64,000 nucleotides of DNA from Adiantum capillus-veneris (Eukaryota > Streptophyta > Polypodiopsida > Polypodiales > Pteridaceae): positions 3,250,001-3,314,000 of the forward strand of contig CM043967.1 in assembly GCA_014529385.2 (NCBI GenBank), in the 5' to 3' direction. This document shows, piece by piece, positions 48,901-56,474 of this stretch. Position numbers and translations under genes: made by a program. How positions within the stretch are numbered: the stretch's first letter is position 1; every line of letters begins with the position of its first letter. The notes beneath the pieces are model-generated. The model was not told the origin of the DNA and searched no databases. It was given only the letters and a program-made list of their open reading frames with translations.

Positions 48901-49063
48901 TGGCCAGCATTTTGCTCTCATGGAGGCTAAGATCATTCTCTCTCTCATCCTCCAGAGCTTCCAATTCCACCTTTCGCCGAGCTATCGGCATGCGCCCATC
49001 ACTGCGATCACCATGAGACCAAAGTATGGGGTGCATCTACTTCTCCGATCTCTCTCAAATTAA
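23338..49063 (+). CDS. Cytochrome P450, CYP72 clan, five exons over 25.7 kb
   Basis: Haem-thiolate monooxygenase, ER-anchored. Clan members oxidise hormones, terpenoids or fatty acids; the substrate is not predictable here. Proposed join: 23338-23635, 24035-24261, 38421-38677, 48116-48521, 48626-49063, giving 1626 nt and 541 residues. Every intron is GT-AG and the frame stays open throughout. The N-terminus has a hydrophobic anchor (about residues 9-30) and WRP. Exon 2 has [23 protein letters not shown]. Exon 4 has [15 protein letters not shown] (oxygen-binding I-helix). Exon 5 has ESLR (ExxR), FRPDRF and the haem site [11 protein letters not shown]. Length is usual for the clan. No inactivating change is seen, so the gene is probably functional. 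The C-terminal YRHAP..PKYGV resembles CYP735/709/734-type enzymes. Introns 2 and 3 are packed with retroelements. Confidence 0.93.
24035..24261 (+). CDS. P450 exon 2
   Basis: Acceptor TTTTAG, then [11 protein letters not shown], and through the C-helix region [18 protein letters not shown]. It ends at a complete codon before AAG|GTAATA. The GT/GA microsatellite starts 10 bp into the next intron. Confidence 0.92.
24270..24341. repeat. (GT)n(GA)n compound microsatellite
   Basis: About 18 bp GT then about 50 bp GA, then a G-rich run. It forms the 3' border of the minus-strand LINE derivative that follows. Confidence 0.95.
24343..24953 (-). mobile_element. ORF1-only LINE derivative, copy 1
   Basis: About 610 bp lying exactly between two (GA)n tracts. 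On the minus strand it has a 5' end at CCCCCAAGACTGTC, an ORF1-like coding part (24566-24920 in two frames, including [13 protein letters not shown] and [19 protein letters not shown]), then directly a LINE 3'UTR with the conserved tail motif (plus strand 24393-24409). There is no endonuclease or RT. Another element at 44664-45090 has the same arrangement, so this looks like a non-autonomous ORF1-only lineage rather than a chance deletion. Confidence 0.65.
24954..25012. repeat. (GA)n between two LINE-type elements
   Basis: Pure GA of about 58 bp. On the minus strand it is the (TC)n after the 3' end of one LINE and before the 5' end of the next. Confidence 0.95.
25700..26860 (-). pseudogene. 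LINE endonuclease domain (decayed)
   Basis: APE-like endonuclease begins with [16 protein letters not shown] (about 26840) and [10 protein letters not shown]. Later [22 protein letters not shown] and [10 protein letters not shown] (26356-25958) follow the family order, but the usual SDH reads VDH. Several frame breaks lie between 26700 and 26360. It would nick target DNA if intact. Confidence 0.75.
26868..27770 (-). pseudogene. LINE ORF1 (coiled-coil nucleic-acid-binding protein)
   Basis: Main frame 27662-26868. An overlapping upstream frame (27770-27532: [16 protein letters not shown]) must be joined by a one-base shift near 27540. The N-terminal half is charged and probably a coiled coil. 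The C-terminal half has [32 protein letters not shown] and TAFYRDGRV, as in plant LINE ORF1 proteins that coat the RNA. It stops at TGA 26868-26870, with ORF2 following closely. Confidence 0.75.
27771..28973 (-). mobile_element. Solo LTR 1, with TSD TCTTA
   Basis: A 1203-bp LTR on the minus strand, starting TGTCACGTAACAC and ending CTGCACCTTACA (TG..CA). TCTTA flanks it on both sides (27766-27770 and 28974-28978). A TATATAAG box lies at about 28715 (minus). It holds many AAAACGCY motifs and a stable hairpin at 27994-28015. No internal region is present, so LTR-LTR recombination removed it. Confidence 0.93.
28991..30088 (-). mobile_element. Solo LTR 2, same family, with TSD GGGAA
   Basis: A 1098-bp LTR starting TGTCACGTGACAC (contains a CACGTG G-box) and ending CTGCACCTTACA. 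GGGAA flanks it at 28986-28990 and 30089-30093. A TATATAAG-type box is at about 29765 (minus). It is a separate insertion from solo LTR 1, which lies 17 bp away, because each has its own target duplication. Confidence 0.93.
30123..30171. repeat. (GA)n at LINE 5' border
   Basis: About 48 bp of GA. On the minus strand the LINE starts directly after it, so the element is flanked by TC tracts at both ends. Confidence 0.9.
30188..30416. repeat. Degenerate minisatellite with telomere-like CCCTAAA
   Basis: About six units of 35-42 bp following GAAACCCTAAAAAACAGTAA, then AACACAGTTT, in varying states of decay. Each contains the plant telomere heptamer CCCTAAA or a one-base variant, but the units are longer than telomeric repeats. 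Origin is unknown. Confidence 0.7.
30427..30486. repeat. (GT)n(GA)n compound microsatellite
   Basis: About 33 bp GT then about 27 bp GA, directly followed by the 3' end of a minus-strand LTR. A related LTR at 46021-46455 also ends at a GA tract. Confidence 0.95.
30487..30821 (-). mobile_element. LTR fragment, family F2
   Basis: Minus-strand LTR beginning TGTCACAAGTTTGTGC at 30821. It includes GGTGCC/CCAGTCTTTGGGGCCAG and CGCTTCGTGTCG, matching the F2 LTRs at 45140-45692 and 46021-46455. It is shorter than the complete F2 copy, with an internal deletion. No target duplication could be assigned. Confidence 0.65.
30838..30948 (-). pseudogene. Short gypsy RT fragment
   Basis: About 37 codons match the Ty3/gypsy RT block: [20 protein letters not shown] then [12 protein letters not shown]. 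It sits directly between two F2 LTR pieces in opposite orientations, so it is a rearranged scrap of pol. Confidence 0.8.
30949..31252 (+). mobile_element. LTR fragment, family F2, plus orientation
   Basis: About 300 bp from TGTTACAAATCGCTGACGTGG match 37509-37812 at high identity. Similarity stops at GCTCTGCTTTTG. It has repeated TGACGTGGCA blocks with as-1-like TGACG. It could be the left partner of the 37509 LTR. Confidence 0.7.
31253..32160. other. No gene; LTR or leader-like sequence with paired hairpins
   Basis: No coding sequence. Two hairpins 43 bp apart (31543-31558 and 31586-31601) have CTCTCG/CGAGAG and CTCTCA/TGAGAG stems. The stretch probably belongs to the leader or LTR of a retroelement truncated at the permuted gypsy element. 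Confidence 0.4.
32168..32929 (-). pseudogene. Gypsy gag, N-terminal half
   Basis: 253 codons: a Gln/Pro/Gly-rich N-terminus ([13 protein letters not shown]) and a retrotransposon gag core with [29 protein letters not shown] and WIYFKQIF. It ends at ADVMTE followed by TGA where relatives have Trp. The downstream half lies at 37440-36444. Gag packages the element RNA. Confidence 0.85.
32957..34509 (-). pseudogene. Gypsy integrase with chromodomain-like tail
   Basis: The HHCC zinc site (H-N-S-P-Y-V-G-H and CLVCQ) and DDE core ([31 protein letters not shown]) lie in 34509-33600. A frameshift near 33540 moves to the frame 33532-32957 with the GPY/F motif ([11 protein letters not shown]) and a C-terminal segment ending [17 protein letters not shown], like a chromodomain. 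Chromoviruses use such tails to target heterochromatin. It stops at QLC. Confidence 0.88.
34517..35796 (-). pseudogene. Gypsy reverse transcriptase and RNase H
   Basis: RT (35796-35131) has [44 protein letters not shown] and FFDDVLIFS in place of the usual YVDDILVYS. A frameshift at about 35131 leads to the connection and RNase H part (35131-34517) with [16 protein letters not shown] and IKTDHQSL. Before the hAT insertion the frame joined to the protease. Confidence 0.88.
35803..36451. mobile_element. hAT-like non-autonomous DNA transposon (MITE) in gypsy pol
   Basis: An insert of 633 bp (35811-36443) is flanked by the 8-bp duplication CTCTCTTG (35803-35810 and 36444-36451). Its ends are CAAGGTTGC and, inverted, CAAGGTAAT. 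TTCAGTACGTA and many GTACGTAC-type subterminal repeats lie within 90 bp of both ends. An 8-bp target duplication is typical of hAT. No transposase is encoded. Setting it aside restores continuity between the protease and RT frames (LISARE.. to DVSASQL). Confidence 0.85.
36444..37440 (-). pseudogene. Gypsy gag C-terminal half and protease
   Basis: Starts near [19 protein letters not shown], then a Lys-rich linker and the CCHC knuckle [14 protein letters not shown]. The protease has [14 protein letters not shown] (canonical DSG or DTG reads DPG here) and CDVILGMPW. The DPG change would probably abolish protease activity. The 5' part of gag is at 32929-32168. Confidence 0.85.
37496..37508 (+). 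other. Polypurine tract of a plus-strand LTR element
   Basis: CAAGAGGGGGG followed by TA and an LTR that starts TGTCACA. About 65 bp upstream on the plus strand encode GDNNSFKRG, like a retrotransposon pol end. This is the primer site for plus-strand DNA synthesis. Confidence 0.65.
37509..37968 (+). mobile_element. LTR, family F2, plus orientation
   Basis: About 460 bp from TGTCACAAAATGCTGACG to CCAAGTCTGTTACA. It aligns along its length to the minus-strand solo LTR at 45140-45692, including GGCATCCCTTGTA, GGGCACGGAACTA..GGGCCGTGTC and ACTTGGGGTG.CCAAGT. It follows a polypurine tract, so it is a 3' LTR. Confidence 0.8.
38421..38677 (+). CDS. P450 exon 3
   Basis: Starts [17 protein letters not shown] after TTGTGGCAG. 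It contains the clan motif [19 protein letters not shown] and ends ANPFY plus two bases before GA|GTAAGC. It is stranded between two transposon-filled introns, 14.2 kb from exon 2 and 9.4 kb from exon 4. Confidence 0.9.
39154..39207. other. 23-bp hairpin in P450 intron 3
   Basis: GCCTCTTCCTATCTGTTTTC.. (39154-39176) pairs with 39185-39207 over 23 positions with one mismatch and an 8-nt loop. It lies between plain intron sequence and a LINE tail. It could be the remains of a small inverted-repeat element or a miRNA-sized foldback. Confidence 0.6.
39240..39997 (-). mobile_element. LINE 3' fragment fused to copia
   Basis: Minus-strand LINE tail in two frames. The first has [17 protein letters not shown] (39998-39850) and the second (39843-39341) ends with [18 protein letters not shown], the LINE C-terminal Cys-His motif. 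The 5' joint with copia RT falls in ATCCTGGCAAAG (39986-39997), which both element families would encode. The 3' limit is not sharp. Confidence 0.75.
39986..41182 (-). pseudogene. Copia reverse transcriptase
   Basis: The first frame (41182-40439) has [44 protein letters not shown] and [12 protein letters not shown] frameshift near 40480 leads to the frame 40490-39972 with [10 protein letters not shown] (catalytic YVDD), LGMRI and [20 protein letters not shown], where it stops matching. Confidence 0.9.
41095..42236 (-). pseudogene. Copia integrase
   Basis: The zinc site [10 protein letters not shown] and CNECQYGKQ lie at about 42215-42100. The core has [26 protein letters not shown] and [11 protein letters not shown]. 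The part after a frameshift at about 41500 has [19 protein letters not shown]. At least three frame changes or stops are present. It would join cDNA to host DNA. Confidence 0.88.
42237..43652 (-). pseudogene. Copia gag and protease
   Basis: 471 intact codons. The UBN2-type gag starts [19 protein letters not shown]. The knuckle is [14 protein letters not shown]. The protease has [13 protein letters not shown] (active-site DSG). The gag-pre-integrase part ends [11 protein letters not shown]. The open length shows fairly recent activity, but the downstream parts are broken. Confidence 0.9.
44380..44392 (-). other. Copia primer-binding site (initiator tRNA-Met)
   Basis: The minus strand reads TGGTATCAGAGCC, complementary to the 3' end of plant initiator tRNA-Met, two bases after the LTR end. 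It primes minus-strand cDNA synthesis. Confidence 0.93.
44395..44663 (-). mobile_element. Copia 5' LTR
   Basis: 269 bp beginning TGTTGGGTTAAAG and ending GTGCTTTCA (TG..CA). A TATAATAAAAG stretch lies mid-LTR at about 44575. Its outer end abuts the 3'UTR motif of an ORF1-only LINE, so the copia inserted into that element. Confidence 0.85.
44664..45090 (-). mobile_element. ORF1-only LINE derivative, copy 2
   Basis: Minus strand. An ORF1-like frame (45162-44767, LINE part from about 45090) has [39 protein letters not shown] and [11 protein letters not shown]. After a G-rich stretch it runs directly into the LINE 3'UTR motif (plus strand 44670-44686). No endonuclease or RT lies between, the same layout as 24343-24953. 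Its 5' end is fused to an F2 LTR. Confidence 0.65.
45140..45692 (-). mobile_element. Solo LTR, family F2, nested, with TSD AAGGG
   Basis: A 553-bp LTR starting TGTCACAAACTCGTGACG and ending CCAAGTTTGCTACA, flanked by AAGGG at 45135-45139 and 45693-45697. A TTATAAATAAG promoter motif lies at about 45388 (minus). It sits inside the R-like region of another F2 LTR. No internal genes are present. Confidence 0.92.
45938..46020. repeat. (GT)n and (GA)n tracts in F2 LTRs
   Basis: About 33 bp GT (45938-45970) and 20 bp GA (46001-46020), separated by a short CCACGTCATC segment typical of F2 LTR. Confidence 0.9.
46021..46455 (-). mobile_element. LTR fragment, family F2
   Basis: Minus-strand LTR from about TATCACAAGTTAGTG (46455) to CCACTTCGTGTCAAC at the GA tract. 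It resembles 30821-30487 at both ends (AGGGTTAGG near the start; GGGCCAGTGCATCT..CGTGTC near the end). A CGTATATAAAGG-type TATA box is present at about 46180 (plus-strand reading). Confidence 0.65.
46456..48112. other. Intron sequence, no gene recognised
   Basis: Short frames on both strands (for example 46893-47117 minus and 46798-47112 plus) have no motif I recognise. It may be old transposon sequence. It contains a 110-bp tandem duplication. Confidence 0.4.
47335..47554. repeat. Tandem duplication, 110-bp unit
   Basis: Two adjacent units (47335-47444 and 47445-47554) begin CTCATAGGCAAATAGACC and differ at only a few positions. It is a recent local duplication in the P450 intron. Confidence 0.93.
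48110..48115 (+). other. Tandem splice acceptor (NAGNAG)
   Basis: AAGCAG offers two acceptors three bases apart. Use of the first gives Asp-Arg-Phe-Leu-Pro at the junction. Use of the second gives Glu-Phe-Leu-Pro. Both keep the frame. The first matches the RFLP motif common in the clan. Confidence 0.7.
48116..48521 (+). CDS. P450 exon 4
   Basis: Encodes [16 protein letters not shown], a variable loop, then the I-helix [20 protein letters not shown] and the J-helix region. It ends NKLKI at ATT|GTAAGA (phase 0). Exon 5 follows after a 104-bp intron. It may instead start at 48113. Confidence 0.93.
48626..49063 (+). CDS. P450 exon 5
   Basis: Acceptor TGTACAG, then [19 protein letters not shown] (K-helix ExxR), [29 protein letters not shown] (haem-binding Cys) and the C-terminal [17 protein letters not shown]. 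Stop TAA at 49061-49063. Confidence 0.95.
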   Translation, partial: VGMILNESLRLYPPVPEYGTRELFQDVRMGDGTVLPRGAGITIACLYIHRDKEVWGEDADEFRPDRFANGVSQACNNPYAFMPFGIGPRTCIGQHFALMEAKIILSLILQSFQFHLSPSYRHAPITAITMRPKYGVHLLLRSLSN

Positions 49064-49291
49064 CTAGCATGCTCAAGAGTTTGGTTGGGATTCTCATATT
49101 TTTTTTTCACGCAAAGATCCGAATGCAGTCTAAGCATTGTGCGCACTCGTGTGTGTAGCTTACACACAGACGTGCAGTTCATTGTATATTGCTCTTTCTA
49201 GATAGAACAGTGGCTTACAAAGAGCTTAGGTGGGCCTAAGAGCGCTTTTGGACCTCTTGTTCTCTCAACACAACCATTTAGCTTTATAGGT

Positions 49292-49349
<58 letters not shown>

Positions 49350-50269
49350 ACGGTGGGCTGAGCTTGTAAATATGGCCAAAGCGAGATTACAAGGTGCAAA
49401 AAAGAAAAACCTAGGGATCGGGAGAAGAACGGAATGCATGTAAATGGGGCCGAGATGAGCACAGGGAGTTGAGATCCATGGGGGAACTACAGGATTGCAT
49501 GCAGCACACTTGAGGAAGACGACAACAAATCCTGTAAACCCAAGCATCATATGCAAGCACACAAAAGAAAATCCACAAGCAAACACGCATCAAAGCAGAC
49601 CAGAAAACTCTCTCTCTTGCTCGAACCAACCAACAATGGCAAGTGACTTACAATGCTCTCTTGGGGGACCTTTGTAAGCTACTCCTCACACTCATGTTAA
49701 ATAAGCATAAAATAAATAAATAGGATCTCATTGGGCATTCACTAGAGATTCATAAACTTTTAACACCCTCTTTCCAGTTCATAGTGGCAACAAGTAGGAA
49801 GACTAAGTTGATAAAGAAGCAACCATGGGTACCCCAATAGAGGCCTTCTACTTGATGCACCTCAAATTTGCAACCACCAATCTGTTATCGAAAAAAATCC
49901 CATCTTAAACACCGGTTGCCTCATAGAAAGTTGAATTGTAGACTACACATTGTTCAAGAATCTCCATTTGTGAACTATGAACACCTCACATCCAATATTT
50001 TCAAGATAATGAATCTTGGAACACACCTTGTCCATAATCTCGCAAACAACCATGAATTGTATGCAATACATCCACAATGTTTTGTAAATGTCATGTTGAT
50101 TCCTTGCCATATGCAATGAAGTTTGAACTTTGACACAGGGTTCAAATACCATTGACTTGAACTCCAATGCATAGGTCCAAATCAAGTATTGGGAGCACCA
50201 CTTGCTCCTCTTTGCCACTCACGTGCCTTTGTGTGTGTGTGGCTTAAGGATGACCAAGAAATCAGAAAG
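49064..50269. other. 3' flank of the P450; no further gene seen
   Basis: Contains a (CT)n(CA)n tract at 49290-49350 and short frames only. The P450 3'UTR must lie in the first part, but I cannot fix a polyadenylation site. An AATAAATAAATAGG run at about 49710 is rather distant. Confidence 0.4.
49290..49350. repeat. (CT)n(CA)n compound microsatellite
   Basis: About 34 bp CT then about 26 bp CA. On the minus strand this is GT then GA, the prevailing order of the window. Confidence 0.95.
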
Positions 50270-50824
50270 CTAAGACTTTTGCCAGTGTAGTATGTGGCCA
50301 CACCGACACTCCGTTGAGTTGTCGATAAAATCATCATCACTATTGTCCTTATCAAGTTTGCCTTTCGTTCTATTGCGAGCTTTTGCCTTTGCCTTTGGAT
50401 TTACAATCTCGAGACGCCTTCCACACTTGTAAAAATGGCTCCAAGACTTCTTTTTAGTTTCTGTTGCAGCATGTACCAATTCATCACTTCTAAAAACTCA
50501 AACTTGCCTTGAGAGACTAAGACAGTTTCCTCCTTAATGAGAAAGCTGAGATGATCAAAATCCAACTTTTCCTTGATGATTCGTATGCGTAATGTCCTTG
50601 CCACCATTTCGTACACTTTAGACAACTTTGTAAGTACCAAGGCACCTAACACGGCTCTCACTAAATGTCGGACTCTCAAGGATGTGGCATCGTTGAGAGC
50701 TTCCAAGTGGCGAGCATCTTGACCTGCTGGGCCGGTGTAGCAGGTCGCATTTGAGCACTTAGATTTTTCGTGCCGTGCACAAAGGCTGAATTGTTGTTAA
50801 AAAAGGCCATTAAGCATTGCAACA

Positions 50825-50895
50825 AATTGACATGGAGGATTTGAACGTAGGTGCCCATGAGTAGAGGCGAGAGCTAAACCACTAGCATAGCGAGC
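50825..50895 (-). other. tRNA-like or SINE-like internal promoter
   Basis: The minus strand reads GCTATGCTAGTGGTTTAGC, a D-arm-like box A with a GCTA/TAGC stem, and about 30 nt on CGTTCAAATCC, a box B match. The acceptor and anticodon stems do not fold well, so it is not a tRNA gene. A tRNA-derived SINE head is possible. A second copy of box A at about 51140 lacks box B. Confidence 0.35.
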
Positions 50896-50940
50896 CTGCT
50901 TGATGAGAGGCTTGTGTTCAAATATATCTATGGTTTAAAC

Positions 50941-50975
<35 letters not shown>

Positions 50976-51192
50976 CCCTTTTACAAGTGCACCCGATTGC
51001 TGGTAGGCGGGACTCCCTACCACGTCGGTAGAGGCCGAAATCTAGATCAACCCGGCACCTAACTGAGTACTAGTCAATGCACTTCCCATAGGTGAAATAC
51101 CTTTGCCCATGAGTAGAGGCGAGAGCTAAACCACTAACATAGCGAGCCTGCTTGATGAGAGGCTTGTGTTCAAATATATCTATGGTTTAAAC

Positions 51193-51229
<37 letters not shown>

Positions 51230-51350
51230 CTTTTACAAGTGCACCCGATTGCTGGTAGACGGGACTCCCTACCACGTTGGTAGAGGCCGAAATCTAGATC
51301 AACCCGGCACCTAACTGAGTACTAGTCAATGCACTTCCCATAGGTGAAAG
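50861..51350. repeat. Tandem duplication of about 250 bp with poly-G runs
   Basis: Two units (about 50861-51108 and 51109-51350) each hold CCCATGAGTAGAGGCGAGAG, a run of 30 or more G (50943-50973 and 51196-51230), CTTTTACAAGTGCACCCGATT and a piece of copia gag. The unit lies inside the gag pseudogene. The duplication probably arose by slippage or by recombination between short direct repeats. Confidence 0.9.
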
Positions 51351-51760
51351 TTGATCATGGATACCTTTGCCCTTCATTAGAAAAGACTGCATAGAAGTTT
51401 GGGCTTCAAGCTTGATAGAAAAAGATTGTTCAAGAAGGGTGACCGCTTGCATCTTAGAATCTCAATCAAACATTTTTCCAAGCTTTGACCACATTTTATT
51501 GGCAGTTTCCAAAGTCTGCACAACACCAGATTATAACCAACGTTTAAAAAATGCTACCTCTTGAAGAAAAGACTCATAGATTAGCACTTGAGATAAATGC
51601 TCGAAATAAAAATGTTCCAAAGCTATGTTGCTGCCATCGGAAATTCAATGTTGGTCAAAAAACGCCACATATGCCAAGCCCTTTGCTAAAAAATGTAACA
51701 CTTCATATGCTCCTCAGCCCGCTCCCATGATCAAGAGCGAAATCTCTCTAATACCATGTC

Positions 51761-52755
<995 letters not shown>

Positions 52756-52911
52756 CGAAGGCCACCAGTCAGACTTGTCTTACTAATGTTGGACGACTCG
52801 AGGGAGACCAGACGGTGAAATTTTCTTTTAGTCCTTTTCCTCTATAGAGGCTGACTTCACAAGATCCTTTATATTTTCGGTGTTGAATCTAGTGATATTA
52901 TAATACTCTCC

Positions 52912-52913
<2 letters not shown>

Positions 52914-53000
<87 letters not shown>
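52914..53000. repeat. (CT)n(CA)n compound microsatellite
   Basis: About 36 bp CT, a CACC break, then about 46 bp CA. On the minus strand this is GT then GA. Confidence 0.95.
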
Positions 53001-53163
53001 TGTATGATCAACAACTTGTATCTATGCATGGAGTTTTGAGGCTTTTTTTACATTTGAAGTAAGTGTCCATCATAACATATCAACAAAAATATAAGGCTTT
53101 TGCCCTAAAGGTACAATGCATTTTCTTTGTTGGGTTTCTATACTATATATGAAGCAGCTTAAA

Positions 53164-53449
53164 ATTTTCAAGGAAGGAGAGACCCTCCATGTGTCACATT
53201 CAACTTCATTTCAAAAAGAACCTTTAAAAAACATTTAATTGAAAATGCAAAAGTGAAGGGTAAGTACTAGGATGGTAGAAAATGAAAAGACTGTTGAGGG
53301 AGTCTAATTTTCAAGGAAGGAGAGACCCTCCATGTGTCACATTCTACTTTATTTCAAAAAGAACCTTTAGAAAACATTTAATTGAAAATGCAAAAGTGAA
53401 GGGTAAGTACTAGGATGGTAGAAAATGAAAAGACTTTTGAAGAAGTCTT
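53164..53449. repeat. Tandem duplication, 143-bp unit
   Basis: Two adjacent units beginning ATTTTCAAGGAAGGAGAGAC differ at only a handful of positions. They are noncoding, with no transposon ends visible. Confidence 0.93.
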
Positions 53450-53738
53450 GGCGTTGAAAAGTCAAAAAGACCTTAGTACTCTATCTAATTATAATACTTA
53501 AGCCTATAGTTTTTGGGAGGCCATTTCACTACGGCCCTCAATTTCAAGGCTGACCACTAGCTACTTTTATTTTTGAAAATCATTTGAAGGGTGGCTTTCC
53601 TTTACATTTTGAAGGCCATAAAGAAATTTTCTCCATGTGATGCTCAATGAACCTCCTTTTGGAGGTTTGTAGGGACCTTATATGTCATAAATGATCTTTG
53701 ACCTCGATGCTCGAAGTTCAAAAGCTAGATGTCTATAT

Positions 53739-53740
<2 letters not shown>

Positions 53741-53802
<62 letters not shown>

Positions 53803-53975
53803 CCCATTCTCTCGATGTGTGTGAATATAAGAGACAAAGTCGATGTGTCATTCCTCGAGGTGTTAGCGCATTGTACAAAAGCTTTTCACATTTGCATTGC
53901 AATAATGAAGTACATTAAGCTCGACAATTCAGTTTTAGGACTCCAACGTGTGTTACGGATGTCGTGCATACATTA

Positions 53976-54029
<54 letters not shown>

Positions 54030-54096
54030 CATGTGTAAGTGAGTGAGAGAGAGAGCACCATTCACTACAGCCTATGTGAGTGAGCGTGTGTGTGTC

Positions 54097-54160
<64 letters not shown>
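53741..54160. repeat. Cluster of three (GT)n(GA)n microsatellites
   Basis: GT/GA tracts at 53741-53802 and 53976-54026 and a GA tract at 54098-54160, the last preceded by GTGTGTGTC. The spacing is short and the polarity identical. Confidence 0.95.
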
Positions 54161-54162
<2 letters not shown>

Positions 54163-55266
54163 CTCTCACACCGGCACTAGAGAGAGGGGAGGGAGAATAA
54201 GCATTGTTTCTACAATCAACAATGACAAGGCAACAATTGGCGAGATCCACAATCGAGAATAAAAAATAAAAAATCGACATCGACATCTACGAAATTGAGA
54301 ATTGACAAAATTGAGAGTTGACGCAATCTGGAAAGTTCAATCCGATAAATTCAAGGCAGAAGATGTGCAGCCCAAGGTAAGAGAAGACCTTAACAAACGG
54401 CAAAGATGGATGAAAGGAGGGAACTCCAACAATTCTTGGGTATTTATAAAGGTTTTTACGCTAGATTCCTTTGAACTTTGTTAGTGCTCTCGCCTTTGGG
54501 TTGACTTGGAATTCAAAGATGAATCTCAAAATTTATAAGTGAGATTGCACCAAATCTAGGTTTTCTCAAGCGTTTAAAGAAAAATTAGAATTTTTGAAGA
54601 AAATCTCAAAATTTTAAGGGGGGCTACTCTAAATTGAGTTGAGGCATAGTGATTTCTCCTAAAAACTTAGAAAACTTGCATATGAAAAATTTTAGGGGCA
54701 ACTTGATTATATTTGAAGGATTTTCCACTCAATTTCTCTATACTTTGTGGGTTTTTTCACCTTCAAATCTATAATTTAGGGATAAATTTCAAAATATGCA
54801 GGTGGGATTGTACTAAATTGAGGATTTTTCAAGCATTTGGCTATACCATACCTTTTTTGCACTAAACTTTTCTGCACTTTGTAAGTTCTCCAAACATTAA
54901 TTTATGTTCTCTAACCTTTGTATTTTTCTTAAAAATGCTCTTAAGAGCTTGATTTGAATTAACTAAAAAAGAATATACGCAGAGCTTGGCATATTCTTTG
55001 CACTAGGGTCTCCGACCAATACAACATATGCACACTGTGACCAAAATATACCTGAACATTTTTGCAAGTACACTATATTTCTATTAAGGATCTGACTTCT
55101 TCTTCTCGGCTAGCCACTTCCTCCTGCTTGATAAAAGCCATTCACAATTAGATATAAATCTCAAAAAAAATAGATGGAACTCTACTAAACCTAAGTTTTT
55201 TCCTCCAATTGTTGTGGGTGTCTTAACATTCAAACTAAATCTTACGAGTGTGTGGCCCTTCCTATG

Positions 55267-55269
<3 letters not shown>
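54161..55269. repeat. Degenerate repeats, otherwise no gene
   Basis: A block like CTCAAAATTTATAxGTGxGATT, then TAC.AAATCTAGGTTTTCTCAAGCG, recurs in decayed form at about 54524, 54781, 55150 and 55435. No protein-coding signal is seen. It is probably an old minisatellite or dispersed repeat. Confidence 0.4.

Positions 55270-55316
<47 letters not shown>
55270..55316. repeat. (GA)n microsatellite
   Basis: About 46 bp of pure GA between two members of the degenerate repeat series. Confidence 0.95.
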
Positions 55317-55318
<2 letters not shown>

Positions 55319-56219
55319 CTTTTATTGGCACCCAATCCACTCTCTTTCTTTCTTCTCCTTGGTCTCCCTCCCCCTCTTCCAAGCCCTTTCCTTATGTCAC
55401 ATGGCAAGGGCCTCCAAGGTGCATTAGATATAGTTGAGAAAATTTGTAGGTGGGATTATACTAAACCTAGGGTTTTCTTGAGCACCGGGTACACAATAGA
55501 TTTTTTCTGTCATTCAATAGTCCATTATCTATACTCTTTATAGTGGAGTTTGAAAAATTAGAGGAAGGAGAGGGTCTCCAAGTGTTGCTTTTTTGTTGAT
55601 TTGCATGGCCTATTGGATCATTACTGCAATTGAGATGTTGAGTCCCTGTTGGGTCCTCCTCTTACCATGGACACATTATAGAGCCTTCGAAAATTGAGTG
55701 AAGTAGTTCATATTCTATGCGATTCCATCTTTTTCAATGACCTGCAATAGTCAAAATTGTACGCTTAACAACCTGTTGTCCATCTATCGATGGCCGGCTT
55801 TGACAAGCCATGGCCGCGGGAACAAACCCCATTTGGGGAGCTTATAATGCAAGGAGAAAAAAAAAACGTTTTTTTCCCTGTTGTTGCTGCCAACCCACCT
55901 CCTCTCCCTTGCTCGCGCGCGTGCAGTGCGCCCCCCCCCCGGAATCACCCTTACCCCTCTCCTCCATTATCCACCTTCTCTCTCTCTCTCTCCCCTCCAT
56001 TATCACTTCAAGCCAAAACCCTCTCCCTCTCCCTTGTTCGTCACCAGCCCATGTAGGGCGCAGGAAAGTCTCTGTACATCTTTCGTTTCCCCACCCACAC
56101 ACACACACCCACACACACACACACACACCCACTCACACTCCATCTCTATCTTTCACTCTTGCCATCCTCTCTTTGTGTGTAGCCAGCCCATGCAAGGCGT
56201 AGAATTTTTTTTAAAAAAA

Positions 56220-56227
<8 letters not shown>
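55317..56227. other. No gene; pyrimidine-rich low-complexity DNA
   Basis: The open frames here come from CT/CA-rich low-complexity sequence. Related blocks AGCCAGCCCATG.A(G)GGCG occur at about 56046 and 56180, with a weaker version at 56403, each followed by CCCACCCACAC-like sequence or a CT tract. Confidence 0.5.
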
Positions 56228-56275
<48 letters not shown>

Positions 56276-56349
56276 CCCCACCCATGCCTACACGCTCCCT
56301 TAGTCTCTCCCTCACCCGCTCTCTCAGCCTCTCATTCCCCTCGTTGACT

Positions 56350-56391
<42 letters not shown>

Positions 56392-56474
56392 CCCTGTGTC
56401 GGTAGCCAGGCACAAAAAGTATATATATCTCTCTCTCGTTTTCCCACCCATACACACCCATACACACACTCACC

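Larger units (their letters stand above)
50270..51760 (-). pseudogene. Decayed copia-type gag, interrupted
   Basis: The minus strand shows UBN2-type gag: LETANKMWSKLGKMFD, SKMQAVTLLEQSFSIKLEAQ and HDQLSPMGSALTSTQL (about 51540-51310). After the poly-G block it resumes with HLVRAVLGALVLTKLSKVYE, LRIRIIKEKLDFDHLSFL (50680-50550), a broken knuckle (YKCGRR) and ECRCGHILHWQKS (to 50270). Stops and frameshifts are many. No pol follows. Confidence 0.75.

Noticed and set aside
50825-50895. A functional tRNA gene
   Set aside because: Box A and box B are present, but acceptor and anticodon stems do not pair.
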